Shown: positions 1-7,780 of the stretch, one piece after another
Layout of the letters: every line of letters starts with the position of its first letter
Position numbering within the stretch: position 1 is the stretch's first letter
From: an uncultured Cocleimonas sp.
GTDB taxonomy: Bacteria; Pseudomonadota; Gammaproteobacteria; Thiotrichales; Thiotrichaceae
DNA: 54,504 nucleotides
Direction of reading: 5' to 3'
Assembly: GCF_947495625.1 (NCBI RefSeq)
Contig: NZ_CANLZW010000032.1
Coordinates: 1 to 54,504 of the forward strand
Position numbers and translations under genes: made by a program
Notes under the pieces: model-generated
Seen by the model: only the letters and a program-made list of their open reading frames with translations
Told to the model about the DNA's origin: nothing
Database searches by the model: none

Positions 1-113
1 AGCGCCATTCACCGTTGTTGGCGTATGCGATTTCAAGGTGAAAATACTAGACAGTCCTCCTCAGGGCGTGTTGTTATGTATCTGCATTTTGTTCTGATTT
101 TGAAACAGTCTAA

Positions 114-905
114 TTATTTTCTCATTTCTATAAATTCCGCCAAAAGTAAAACTCCATCAAATAAAAAACCAGATAAAATGAAGGCAAAAAGACTTCCGAG
201 GCCCCAGCTCAGTCTGTAAGGAGTATGGTAAATTGCGGAGCCCGATAGGACGAATACTATTATAAAACAAAAGCTTGTAACTATTCCGAGATTAAGTACT
301 CTTTCTGTAATGAGAACTAAAGCATATAAAATTGCGGCAATGCTAATAGTATTAAATACATCCGAAGATGTTAATGGTATTGATGATTTTGATGTTACTC
401 CTTTCATGATTAAGTGAAATAAAATATATGTTACTGATAAAATCAAGTATAACCAGCCCCAACCAGTTAAAGGAAGAAAATCAATACTAAAAATTGCTCC
501 AAAAACAACACTTAATAAACGAATACCAACTACTATGACGAAGAATAAGCCGATGAATATCGCTGCGATTTTGTATTTATCATCTAGAGGATGATCTTTT
601 TTAAAGAACATTGCATAAATTCCTAAGGGAGAAAAAAATAGAGCAGTGGTCAATGCATCCTTTTCTACATCATTGAATAAAGGCAACGATATGTATTGCT
701 CAGCCCAAATAAATAACTCAGTCCATAACCAACGTGTAAATGGAAACCATTGCTCAGATATCCACTTCGCAACTGCTCCTACTCCAAAAAAACTGACAAT
801 ATATGTAGCAACATGAAAACTTGCTAGCATAGGTCCCATAAAAAAGAAAAAACGTTGTAACTTACTATTATCTTTAGGTTGAAACTGATTTTTAAGTTTT
901 GTCAT
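114..905 (-). CDS. hypothetical multi-pass membrane protein
   Basis: I do not recognise this 263-residue protein. It has a short charged N-terminus (MTKLKNQFQPKDNSK) followed by about six or seven hydrophobic stretches rich in Phe, Ile and Leu, so it is very probably an integral inner-membrane protein. No catalytic or binding motif is visible. It stands alone on the minus strand, separated from rsmI by about 430 bases that contain a strong hairpin, so it is probably its own transcription unit. The reading frame is long and its hydrophobic pattern is coherent, which supports a real gene; its role is unknown. Confidence 0.7.
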   Translation of the reverse strand: MTKLKNQFQPKDNSKLQRFFFFMGPMLASFHVATYIVSFFGVGAVAKWISEQWFPFTRWLWTELFIWAEQYISLPLFNDVEKDALTTALFFSPLGIYAMFFKKDHPLDDKYKIAAIFIGLFFVIVVGIRLLSVVFGAIFSIDFLPLTGWGWLYLILSVTYILFHLIMKGVTSKSSIPLTSSDVFNTISIAAILYALVLITERVLNLGIVTSFCFIIVFVLSGSAIYHTPYRLSWGLGSLFAFILSGFLFDGVLLLAEFIEMRK

Positions 906-1337
906 TGATAGCCTTAAGTAGTGTTAAGTTATAGATAGCTTAGTGATGAGACCGGTTGTAAAAAACAAACTATAGGGTAGTAGTAAATACACATAACAGA
1001 CTATTAAGAAGGACGTCGTCCCTCTTAATAATATTATAGGGAATCCCGATAATTCTTTTTCCATGTTTGCAATATTCACTCTAAGCATCTATAAATTAAT
1101 AAGAAATACTGATTGGTCAGAATTTGAAAATTTAAAAGTAGGGATTCCGTCCCTGTTTCTTATTTGGTTATTGTACGCCGATTGCATTAATCGAATAAGC
1201 TTAATTTATTATGCCAGATTTTTATTTTTACACTGCTTATTTATTTGTTATAAAAAAGTACCTAAAAGTAGGGGGGTGACTTATTCAATATGTTGAATAA
1301 GTCACCCCCCTACTTTTAAGCTGTTTTTTTCAATTCC
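906..1337. other. gene-free interval with palindromes and a repeat pair
   Basis: No convincing gene lies here. The interval holds a 14-bp inverted repeat with one mismatch (1002-1015 with 1017-1030, centred on GGACGTCGTCC), a small GGGA...TCCC dyad near 1141-1155, and a perfect 25-bp hairpin made from two copies of the dispersed G-run repeat (1252-1330). A 77-codon frame at 1063-1296 runs into the hairpin and has no recognisable protein features, so I do not call it. Confidence 0.6.
1252..1330. repeat. head-to-head pair of the dispersed G-run repeat, perfect 25-bp hairpin
   Basis: Two copies of the ~31-bp repeat face each other. The arms 1264-1288 and 1293-1317 are exact reverse complements around the 4-base loop TATG. 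A run of A lies on the left outer side (1252-1257) and a run of T on the right (1324-1330), so either strand would be transcribed as a stem followed by U residues. It lies beyond the 3' end of rsmI (minus strand) and could act as a terminator for it. The architecture is that of a REPIN (two inverted REP sequences). Confidence 0.85.
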
Positions 1338-2204
1338 TTACTTACCTTTCAACTCCATAGCCAAACGATACAACTCATTCTTCTTTCTACCCGTTATCTT
1401 CGACGCTATTGCTGCCGCCTGTTTAACCGGTAATTCATCCAGCAATATGGTGAGTAATTCTTCGCTGGAGCTATTGATTGCTTCGCTGTCGGTTTCTTCT
1501 TCGTGGCCATCGACCATTAAAACGAATTCGCCTTTTTGATGCATTGGGTCTGCGTTTATCCAGTCCAGCAATCCTTCTAAGTCTCCACGGAATACTTGTT
1601 CGTAGAGTTTGGTTAATTCGCGCGCTAGTACGACTTTTCTGTCAGCACCGAATATGGTGTGCATGGCTTCGACGGTGTTGTCTATTCTATGACTGGATTC
1701 ATAGTAAACCTGAGTACGGGTTTCTTTTGCATTCGCTTGAAGTGCTTTATTTCTGCCGACTGATTTTGCGGGTAGAAAGCCTTCGAAGGTGAAACGGTCT
1801 GTCGGTAAGCCTGCGATTGAAAGTGCGGTGATTATTGCACTCGCACCTGGAATGGGTTCTATTCTGTAATTCTCAGCCCCCAATTCATTAACCAAGTGAT
1901 AACCGGGATCACTAATCAGTGGTGTGCCTGCATCGCTGACGAGTGCGATATTTTCCCCAGCATCTAACCAGTTTTTAATCTGTGCGATTTTGTGTTGTTC
2001 GTTATGATCGTGCAGCGCTTGTAGGTCGGCTTGAATACCGAAATGCGTGAGTAATTTACGTGTATTTCGGGTGTCTTCGGCACAGACTTTATCGACCTTT
2101 TTTAAAGTCTCGATAGCGCGATGTGTAATATCACCTAGATTACCGATGGGTGTGGCTACGATATATAAAATTCCGCTGGTCGTGTCTGTGTTTTTTGTTG
2201 TCAT
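1338..2204 (-). CDS. rsmI: 16S rRNA (cytidine1402-2'-O)-methyltransferase RsmI
   Basis: RsmI uses S-adenosylmethionine to methylate the 2'-OH of C1402 in 16S rRNA, near the ribosomal decoding centre; it is cytosolic. The 288-residue protein has the family signature at its N-terminus (YIVATPIGNLGDITHRA, about residues 14-30), the VCAEDTRNTRKLL segment, and the glycine-rich SDAGTPLISDPGY motif of the tetrapyrrole-methylase fold. Length fits the family. It is divergent from lpoA with about 135 bases between them, the same pairing seen in other gammaproteobacteria (yraL/yraM). The REPIN-like hairpin sits just beyond its stop codon. Confidence 0.96.
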   Translation of the reverse strand: MTTKNTDTTSGILYIVATPIGNLGDITHRAIETLKKVDKVCAEDTRNTRKLLTHFGIQADLQALHDHNEQHKIAQIKNWLDAGENIALVSDAGTPLISDPGYHLVNELGAENYRIEPIPGASAIITALSIAGLPTDRFTFEGFLPAKSVGRNKALQANAKETRTQVYYESSHRIDNTVEAMHTIFGADRKVVLARELTKLYEQVFRGDLEGLLDWINADPMHQKGEFVLMVDGHEEETDSEAINSSSEELLTILLDELPVKQAAAIASKITGRKKNELYRLAMELKGK

Positions 2205-2339
2205 TAATGATATTCTTACTTGAAATTGGGTAAATTTTGTACATTTTTAAAAACGTGCTAGCTAAAATCAAAGTGCTAAGCAAGTAAAGTACACGCTAAA
2301 AAATACAAACTAAATAAAGCATATAAATGGGGATTTATT

Positions 2340-4211
2340 ATGAAATGCAAACTGGCTAAAACCAAGATACTGCGCTTGTTACCAGTCTCGTTACTTTTTG
2401 CCGTTGTGGTTCTAGGAGGCTGTGCCTCATTACCAAATATTGTACCGCAATTACCTTTACCCCGAGCTGATAATTACTCTTTACCTGCGGGTCAGGATAT
2501 TGGTCGTGCCAATGCTTTTTTAACCCAGGGTAAAAAACGCGAAGCGGCAGCGGCTTATTTTGAAGCATCTAATAATTACCGTTCGCCAGAACGTGAGAGA
2601 CTGATTTTACAAGCCGCCGAACTTGCTGCGGTGTTAAAAGATACACCACTCACGCAACGTTATTTAGCTCCTGTGAATTTTGCGGGTTTGAACGCCGAGA
2701 ATCAGGCGCGTTTCCGTTTTACTCAGGCACAGCTTGCGTTAAATGATAATAACTACCGCGAAACATTGCGTATTCTTCCTCAACGGGTGAATACCTTGCC
2801 ACCGGAGCTTGGTACTAAAATATTGAATGCACGCATGAGTGCAGCGCAATCGAGCGGTGACAAACTGGCATTAGTACAAGAGTTAGTATTGCAAGAGTCT
2901 AGCCTTACAGAGCAACACCAGAAAGACCTGAACAATGACCGTATCTGGAATTATGCGCAACAAATCCCTAATTACCAGCTGGATGAAGGTATCGGCAGAA
3001 TTAACCATCCTGTGCTTAAAAACTGGTTGATGCTGGCGAAGCTGGGAAAAGTTTCAAAGAGTGATAATGCAAGTGTAAAGACGTCTCTGCGCGGTGATAC
3101 TGCAAAGTGGTTACAACAAAACCCGAATCACCCCGGCAAAAGCAAAGCGATTGAGTTATTGAATGTGGTGCCATCAACGACGGTTACGCCCTACCAGACT
3201 GATGCTACAACAAGCACAACGAATAGCACTGTTGCCGCTGCCAAACCAGCTAAATCAACAAGCTCTAAAAAACAGATCGCGGTGCTTTTACCATTAACAG
3301 GTAATTTAGCTGGAATCGGTAAAACCTTGTTGAACGGTATTCAGGATGCGCACAAGTTGAATCCCAATAACAGTGAGTTGAAAGTGCTAAATACGTCTAG
3401 TGGAAGCATTGATGGCATTTACAAAACAGCATTAAACGGTGGTGCGCAAACGGTCATTGGGCCATTTATTAAACCTGCATTGAGTAGCTTATCGAGAAGC
3501 ACGATTCCTGTGCCTACGATTGGTTTGAATTACGTCGAAGGCTTACAGAATACGTCGGGCAATTTATACCAATTTGGCTTATCACCCGAAGATGAAGCGA
3601 GACAGATTGTGGATTATGCGATGAGCAAAGGTTTACAACGTGTAGCAATCTTAACGCCAGATTCTGACTGGGGTAATCGCCTGCACGATGCGATGCGCAG
3701 AGCAACAATTGAAAAACGCGGCAAGGTTGTGATGAGCGAAAGCTTCCGCAATAGCGCGATTAGCTATGCGAAACCTGCAGAGAGTATCGGCGCACGCGAA
3801 AACGAACTTGATGCTATTTTGGTGGCTGCTTCTCCGACTCAGATTAGACGTTTGTATCCTGATTTACGCCAGAAGATTCGCTCATTGCCCGTTTATGCAA
3901 CGTCGCATGTTTACAGCGGTTTGCCAGACACGGATAAAGATTCTGTTTTGGAAGGTTTAGTTTTCACCGAAACACCATGGGTACTGGATAGCGCAAGTCG
4001 TCAAAATTCTTCATCTAGCGCCTTCCCTCGTTTGTATGCGATGGGTATGGATGCTTACAAGCTTTCATCAAGCACTGAATCTCTTAAAGCCTATGGCAGT
4101 ACAATTAGCGGTAAGACAGGCACGATTAGTCTTGATAAAGATGGAAGCTTCCACCGTAAATCTGGTTTAGCGCGATTCAATAAAGGCGTTGCGATGCCAT
4201 TTGGTGGTTAA
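2340..4211 (+). CDS. lpoA: penicillin-binding protein activator LpoA
   Basis: LpoA is an outer-membrane lipoprotein that reaches through the periplasm to stimulate the peptidoglycan synthase PBP1A. The 623-residue product begins with a lipoprotein signal peptide whose lipobox ends in Cys28 (VLGGCAS). Next come an N-terminal TPR-like helical half (about residues 45-270), a Ser/Thr/Ala-rich linker (about 275-310), and a C-terminal periplasmic-binding-protein-like domain beginning KQIAVLLPLTGNLAGIGK. Both size and domain order match LpoA (YraM). The gene is followed by yraN after 38 bases, the conserved order lpoA-yraN, so they are probably co-transcribed. Confidence 0.93.
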   Translation: MKCKLAKTKILRLLPVSLLFAVVVLGGCASLPNIVPQLPLPRADNYSLPAGQDIGRANAFLTQGKKREAAAAYFEASNNYRSPERERLILQAAELAAVLKDTPLTQRYLAPVNFAGLNAENQARFRFTQAQLALNDNNYRETLRILPQRVNTLPPELGTKILNARMSAAQSSGDKLALVQELVLQESSLTEQHQKDLNNDRIWNYAQQIPNYQLDEGIGRINHPVLKNWLMLAKLGKVSKSDNASVKTSLRGDTAKWLQQNPNHPGKSKAIELLNVVPSTTVTPYQTDATTSTTNSTVAAAKPAKSTSSKKQIAVLLPLTGNLAGIGKTLLNGIQDAHKLNPNNSELKVLNTSSGSIDGIYKTALNGGAQTVIGPFIKPALSSLSRSTIPVPTIGLNYVEGLQNTSGNLYQFGLSPEDEARQIVDYAMSKGLQRVAILTPDSDWGNRLHDAMRRATIEKRGKVVMSESFRNSAISYAKPAESIGARENELDAILVAASPTQIRRLYPDLRQKIRSLPVYATSHVYSGLPDTDKDSVLEGLVFTETPWVLDSASRQNSSSSAFPRLYAMGMDAYKLSSSTESLKAYGSTISGKTGTISLDKDGSFHRKSGLARFNKGVAMPFGG

Positions 4212-4249
4212 GCGTATCAACACGCCAATAAGCTATTAATGACACGCTA

Positions 4250-4714
4250 ATGCCGAAGCAGTTATCTTTATTTGCGAAACAGCTGGATAAGTTAAAGTCG
4301 TTGTCATCTGACGCGAAGAAACTGACTGCTAAACGCAAAAAAGGCAATCAAGCGGAAGATATTGCCTGTGATTATCTGCTTAAAAAAGGGCTGATTCTTA
4401 AACAGAAGAATTTCAATACGCCTGCGGGGGAGGTTGATTTGATTATGCTTGATGCCAGATCAGGCAATCAAAGCATGTCAGATGAATCACTGGTTTTCAT
4501 AGAAGTGCGCTACCGTAAAAATGCAGATTATGGTGGAGCCGCCGCCAGTGTCACACCTAAAAAACAGCAACGAATCATTAAAGCCGCCCTTGCCTATCAG
4601 CAGCAGAATGCGCCCCAATCGTCTATGCGTTTTGACGTGGTTGCTATAGAAGGCGATAATATCAACAATAAGCCTAAAATCGACTGGATAGAAAATGCTT
4701 TCAGTGGTTTTTAA
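4250..4714 (+). CDS. yraN: YraN/UPF0102 family endonuclease-like protein
   Basis: YraN is a small protein of the UPF0102 family with a restriction-endonuclease-like fold; its physiological role is not settled. The 154-residue product has the family motifs GNQAEDIACDYLLKKG and GEVDLIMLD, followed by FIEVRYR, corresponding to the E...GEiDLI...vEVk catalytic-like core. The N-terminus is about 30 residues longer than the core domain and is lysine-rich. No strong ribosome binding site precedes the ATG, so the exact start is uncertain. Its position right after lpoA is typical. Confidence 0.9.
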   Translation: MPKQLSLFAKQLDKLKSLSSDAKKLTAKRKKGNQAEDIACDYLLKKGLILKQKNFNTPAGEVDLIMLDARSGNQSMSDESLVFIEVRYRKNADYGGAAASVTPKKQQRIIKAALAYQQQNAPQSSMRFDVVAIEGDNINNKPKIDWIENAFSGF

Positions 4715-4780
4715 ATAGGCTATAGCACACAAACAACAAACGAATAACAGACGAATAATAACCGCAACGTAAAGACATTT

Positions 4781-6070
4781 ATGAATAACTCGCGCATCGA
4801 CTTCCTAAGGGAAGCGGCACCTTACATCCACAAGCATCGTGGCAAGATTTTTGTCATCGCCTTTGCCGGTGAAGTGATCGAGTGCGAGAAGTTTTCACAG
4901 CTCATCAAAGATATCGCGATTCTCTCTGCATTGGGTACCCAGATCGTTCTGGTACATGGCGCACGCCCGCAAGTAGATAGAAGCCTCAACGCTATGAATC
5001 ATGAGATTCAAGTGGTTGACGATATGCGCGTGACTGATGCGGTAACCCTGCAAACCGCTAAAGAAGTGATTGGTGCATTACGCGTTGAAATAGAAAACCA
5101 GCTGAGCCATGCCTTGAGTATGCCACCCGTGGTTAATGAAAGCCTGGGTGTGTTGTCAGGTAATTTTATTACGGCGCAACCGCTGGGTATTTTTAATGGT
5201 ACTGATTACCAACACACGGGAACGGTTAGAAAAATCAATGCCAATCTCATCAAGCAATTAACGTCAGCAGGCAGCATCGTTTTATTATCGTCATTAGGAT
5301 TTTCACCTTCTGGTGAAGCGTTTAATTTACGTTATGAAGATGTGGCGAGTTTTGCGGCGAAGTCATTACACGCTGACAAATTGATCTTTCTCCATGCGGA
5401 TGCTGCGACACCTACTCTCGATGTAGACCTGCAACAACTGGATAATTTTATCGACGCAAATCCAGAGCAAAAAAGTTTACTCAACCATATTAAAGCCGCG
5501 ATGAATGATGGCGTTGAACGCGTCCATTTAGTCAGCGCTGAAACCAAAGATGGATTGTTATTAGAGATCTATACACGCGATGGTATTGGCACCATGTTTA
5601 ACGCCAGCCAGTATGAAAATATTCGTCAGGCACAAACTGAAGATGTCAGCGGCATTATAGATGTGATCGAACCACTGGAAGCAAAAGGTGCTTTGATCAA
5701 ACGTTCTCGCGAACAGCTAGAACTAGAAATTGATAAATTCAGCGTGATTGAACGTGATGGAAAAATCATTGCCTGTGCTGCCTTATATCTGATCCCTGAT
5801 ACGAATACCGGTGAACTCGCTTGTCTTGCCGTACACCCGGATTATAAAGGCGGTGAACGTGGCGATAGACTGTTGAAACGCATTAGTCAGGAAGCAATGA
5901 ATCGGAAACTCAGTCAGTTATTGGTTTTGACTACGCAATCGATAGACTGGTTTAAAGAGCGTGGGTTTAAACCCGGTGAGGTAGAAGATTTGCCAGAGCA
6001 TAAAAAAGCGCTGTATAACTTCCAGAGAAAGTCTAAGATTTTATTGAAAGATCTGCTTATTAAAGCTTGA
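4781..6070 (+). CDS. argA: amino-acid N-acetyltransferase (N-acetylglutamate synthase) ArgA
   Basis: ArgA transfers acetyl from acetyl-CoA to L-glutamate, the first step of arginine biosynthesis, in the cytosol. The 429-residue protein is the classical two-domain bacterial form: an amino-acid-kinase-like domain (about residues 1-290, including VLVHGARPQVDRSL), which in this family binds the feedback inhibitor arginine, and a C-terminal GNAT domain (about 290-429, with ELACLAVHPDYKGGERGDRL as the acetyl-CoA loop). It follows yraN by 66 bases, and a repeat copy with a T-run lies about 50 bases past its stop. Confidence 0.95.
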   Translation: MNNSRIDFLREAAPYIHKHRGKIFVIAFAGEVIECEKFSQLIKDIAILSALGTQIVLVHGARPQVDRSLNAMNHEIQVVDDMRVTDAVTLQTAKEVIGALRVEIENQLSHALSMPPVVNESLGVLSGNFITAQPLGIFNGTDYQHTGTVRKINANLIKQLTSAGSIVLLSSLGFSPSGEAFNLRYEDVASFAAKSLHADKLIFLHADAATPTLDVDLQQLDNFIDANPEQKSLLNHIKAAMNDGVERVHLVSAETKDGLLLEIYTRDGIGTMFNASQYENIRQAQTEDVSGIIDVIEPLEAKGALIKRSREQLELEIDKFSVIERDGKIIACAALYLIPDTNTGELACLAVHPDYKGGERGDRLLKRISQEAMNRKLSQLLVLTTQSIDWFKERGFKPGEVEDLPEHKKALYNFQRKSKILLKDLLIKA

Positions 6071-6120
6071 GACTAATCTTTATTTGTATTGATAACGTAG
6101 TTAATAAAGTCATATAGATA

Positions 6121-6150
6121 AAGTCAGCCCCCTACTTCTGAGCCTTTTTT
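6121..6150 (+). repeat. dispersed G-run repeat, single copy (C-rich strand reads +)
   Basis: A variant copy lies between argA and the next gene. Its C-rich strand reads GTCAGCCCCCTACTTCTGAG and ends in six T. It matches the family core with one base of the C-run changed to G. It ends 19 bases before the start codon of the phosphatase-like gene. Confidence 0.75.
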
Positions 6151-6169
6151 CTAGGGAGAGACCAAGAAA

Positions 6170-6613
6170 ATGAGCATTAAAGATATCTTTAACTTCATTG
6201 AAATTTCTGACGCGATCAGCACTTCAGGCCAACCTACCCCTTTCGAATTCGAAGTTATTGCTAATGCAGGTTTTCAGCACGTAATAAATCTTGCCATGCA
6301 TGATTCAGATAATGCGCTACCAGAAGAAGGCAGTTTCGTAGCAGAAGCAGGTATGAACTACTTTCATATTCCAGTCCCGTTTGATGCCCCAACGATAGAT
6401 CACCTCCAATTATTTCTTAAACAGATGAGCATTTTAGAAGGCGATAAAGTCTGGGTACACTGCGCGTTAAACCATAGAATTTCTGCTTTTATGCAGCACT
6501 ACCAACGCAGTGTAATGCATCGAACTGAGGATGAGATCATCCCTATGGTAGCTACCTGGAAACCTAGTGAAGTTTGGCAGGAATTTATTAAGCTTGATTT
6601 AAAGGATGACTAA
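6170..6613 (+). CDS. protein-tyrosine-phosphatase-like protein
   Basis: This 147-residue cytosolic protein resembles the small bacterial family related to dual-specificity phosphatases. It begins with the family-like stretch ISTSGQPTPFEFEVIANAGF and has the loop KVWVHCALNHRISAF. The presumed nucleophile Cys and Arg are separated by four residues (C-A-L-N-H-R) rather than the five of canonical C-x5-R phosphatases. Proteins of this subgroup often carry this HCxxNxR form, so activity on phosphotyrosine cannot be assumed. A GGGAGAG ribosome-binding site stands 8-14 bases before the ATG. It is flanked on both sides by copies of the dispersed repeat. Confidence 0.75.
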   Translation: MSIKDIFNFIEISDAISTSGQPTPFEFEVIANAGFQHVINLAMHDSDNALPEEGSFVAEAGMNYFHIPVPFDAPTIDHLQLFLKQMSILEGDKVWVHCALNHRISAFMQHYQRSVMHRTEDEIIPMVATWKPSEVWQEFIKLDLKDD

Positions 6614-6615
6614 TT

Positions 6616-6682
6616 AAAAAAAGGCCTATAAGTAGGGGGGTGACTTAATTTTAGTCACCCCCCTACTTATAGGCACTTTTTT
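6616..6682. repeat. head-to-head pair of the dispersed G-run repeat, perfect 22-bp hairpin
   Basis: The arms 6624-6645 and 6653-6674 are exact reverse complements around a 7-base loop. An A-run (6616-6622) precedes the left arm and a T-run (6677-6682) follows the right arm. The pair lies between the convergent phosphatase-like gene and the dienelactone hydrolase gene, where it is placed to act as a bidirectional terminator. Confidence 0.85.
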
Positions 6683-6700
6683 CGCTCTAGCTAATGAATT

Positions 6701-7525
6701 CTAACTAAGATTAGCTTTCAAAAACTCAGTAGTCCTCTTCCATGCAGTTGCCGCATCTTCTGCATCGTATCTTGCACCTGTGGGATTAGCAAAAGCGTGA
6801 TTGGCATCGTACCAATTGACGGTTAATGAATCTTTCTTGCCTGCTTTTTCCATTTCAGTTTCGAAACCACCGACCATCTCTTTATTGATGTTTTTATCCT
6901 GGGTACCGAAATGCCCGAGTACTGGACCTTTTAATGATTTGAGCTGATCTGCTTTCTGTGTGACATAACCGTAGTAAACGATGGTTGCATCAACAGGTGT
7001 TGCGATTGAGGCGTTCACTGACCAACCACCACCAAAGCACCAACCCATGGTCCCTACTTTGCCATTAGATTGTTTGTGGTTTTTGAGATAATCAACCCAA
7101 CCCACTAAGGTTTCGGTTGCCTTGTCACCATCAACAGCTGACATTAATGCTTTCGCTGATGGCGCATCCGTTCCGACCTTGCCGCCATATAAATCTACTG
7201 CCAAAGCGACATAACCCATATCTGCCAGTTCCGCAGCGACCGCTTTGATTTGATCATTTAAGCCCCACCACTCATGAATCAATAATACCGTGGGTGCTTT
7301 TTCTGCTTTGGGTAACGCGATTGCCGCACTTACTTCTGTGCCATCTGCTAGTTTAATCGTTACATTATCAAGCTTTGCTGCAGCTGCCTGAGATAGTTCA
7401 GGAAAGGCTAGTACTGATGCCAAAGGTAAACTTGCTAGCCCTTTTAAGAATAAACGTCTGTCTTCTGGTTTTACTTTTATTTCTGGTAGATGACTCTGAT
7501 CATCACACCCGTCTAAATCACACAT
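6701..7525 (-). CDS. dienelactone hydrolase family protein, probably Tat-exported
   Basis: An alpha/beta-hydrolase of the dienelactone hydrolase family (274 residues). The nucleophile elbow is GWCFGGGWS with Cys in place of the usual Ser, as in this family; the acid lies near FGTQDKNI and the histidine in DANHAFANP. The N-terminus carries a twin-arginine motif (DRRLFLKG, Arg23-Arg24) followed by a hydrophobic stretch and an Ala-rich cleavage region, so export in folded form to the periplasm is likely. The substrate cannot be deduced; chlorocatechol-pathway genes are absent nearby. It converges on the phosphatase-like gene with the hairpin repeat pair between them. Confidence 0.88.
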   Translation of the reverse strand: MCDLDGCDDQSHLPEIKVKPEDRRLFLKGLASLPLASVLAFPELSQAAAAKLDNVTIKLADGTEVSAAIALPKAEKAPTVLLIHEWWGLNDQIKAVAAELADMGYVALAVDLYGGKVGTDAPSAKALMSAVDGDKATETLVGWVDYLKNHKQSNGKVGTMGWCFGGGWSVNASIATPVDATIVYYGYVTQKADQLKSLKGPVLGHFGTQDKNINKEMVGGFETEMEKAGKKDSLTVNWYDANHAFANPTGARYDAEDAATAWKRTTEFLKANLS

Positions 7526-7780
7526 AACTTACACCTTTACTTTATTGTTTACATTATTTTAAAAAATGATCTGCGGATATCTTCTAGACATTATTTTAGT
7601 ATAAAAAATATTCTAGTTTTTGCTATTTACAAAAAATGCAAACCTGAAGATTAGCGGTCATCCAAAAACTATATAATTGAATACTCATTCATTTTTAAAC
7701 TACCCTCACTGAACTGGTTAACATATATCAAGTACTTAGCTACTGCGCTCTGTTTTAATTGGGACTCTTACAAAAGAACG

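Noticed and set aside
25-219. A 64-codon plus-strand frame at the left edge
   Set aside because: It overlaps the 3' end of the membrane protein gene, has no recognisable features, and codon content looks random. I see nothing else supportable in bases 1-113.
1063-1296. A 77-codon frame between the membrane protein and rsmI
   Set aside because: Its 3' part is the repeat hairpin, it has no clear ribosome-binding site, and its AT-rich hydrophobic translation is what random AT-rich DNA gives.
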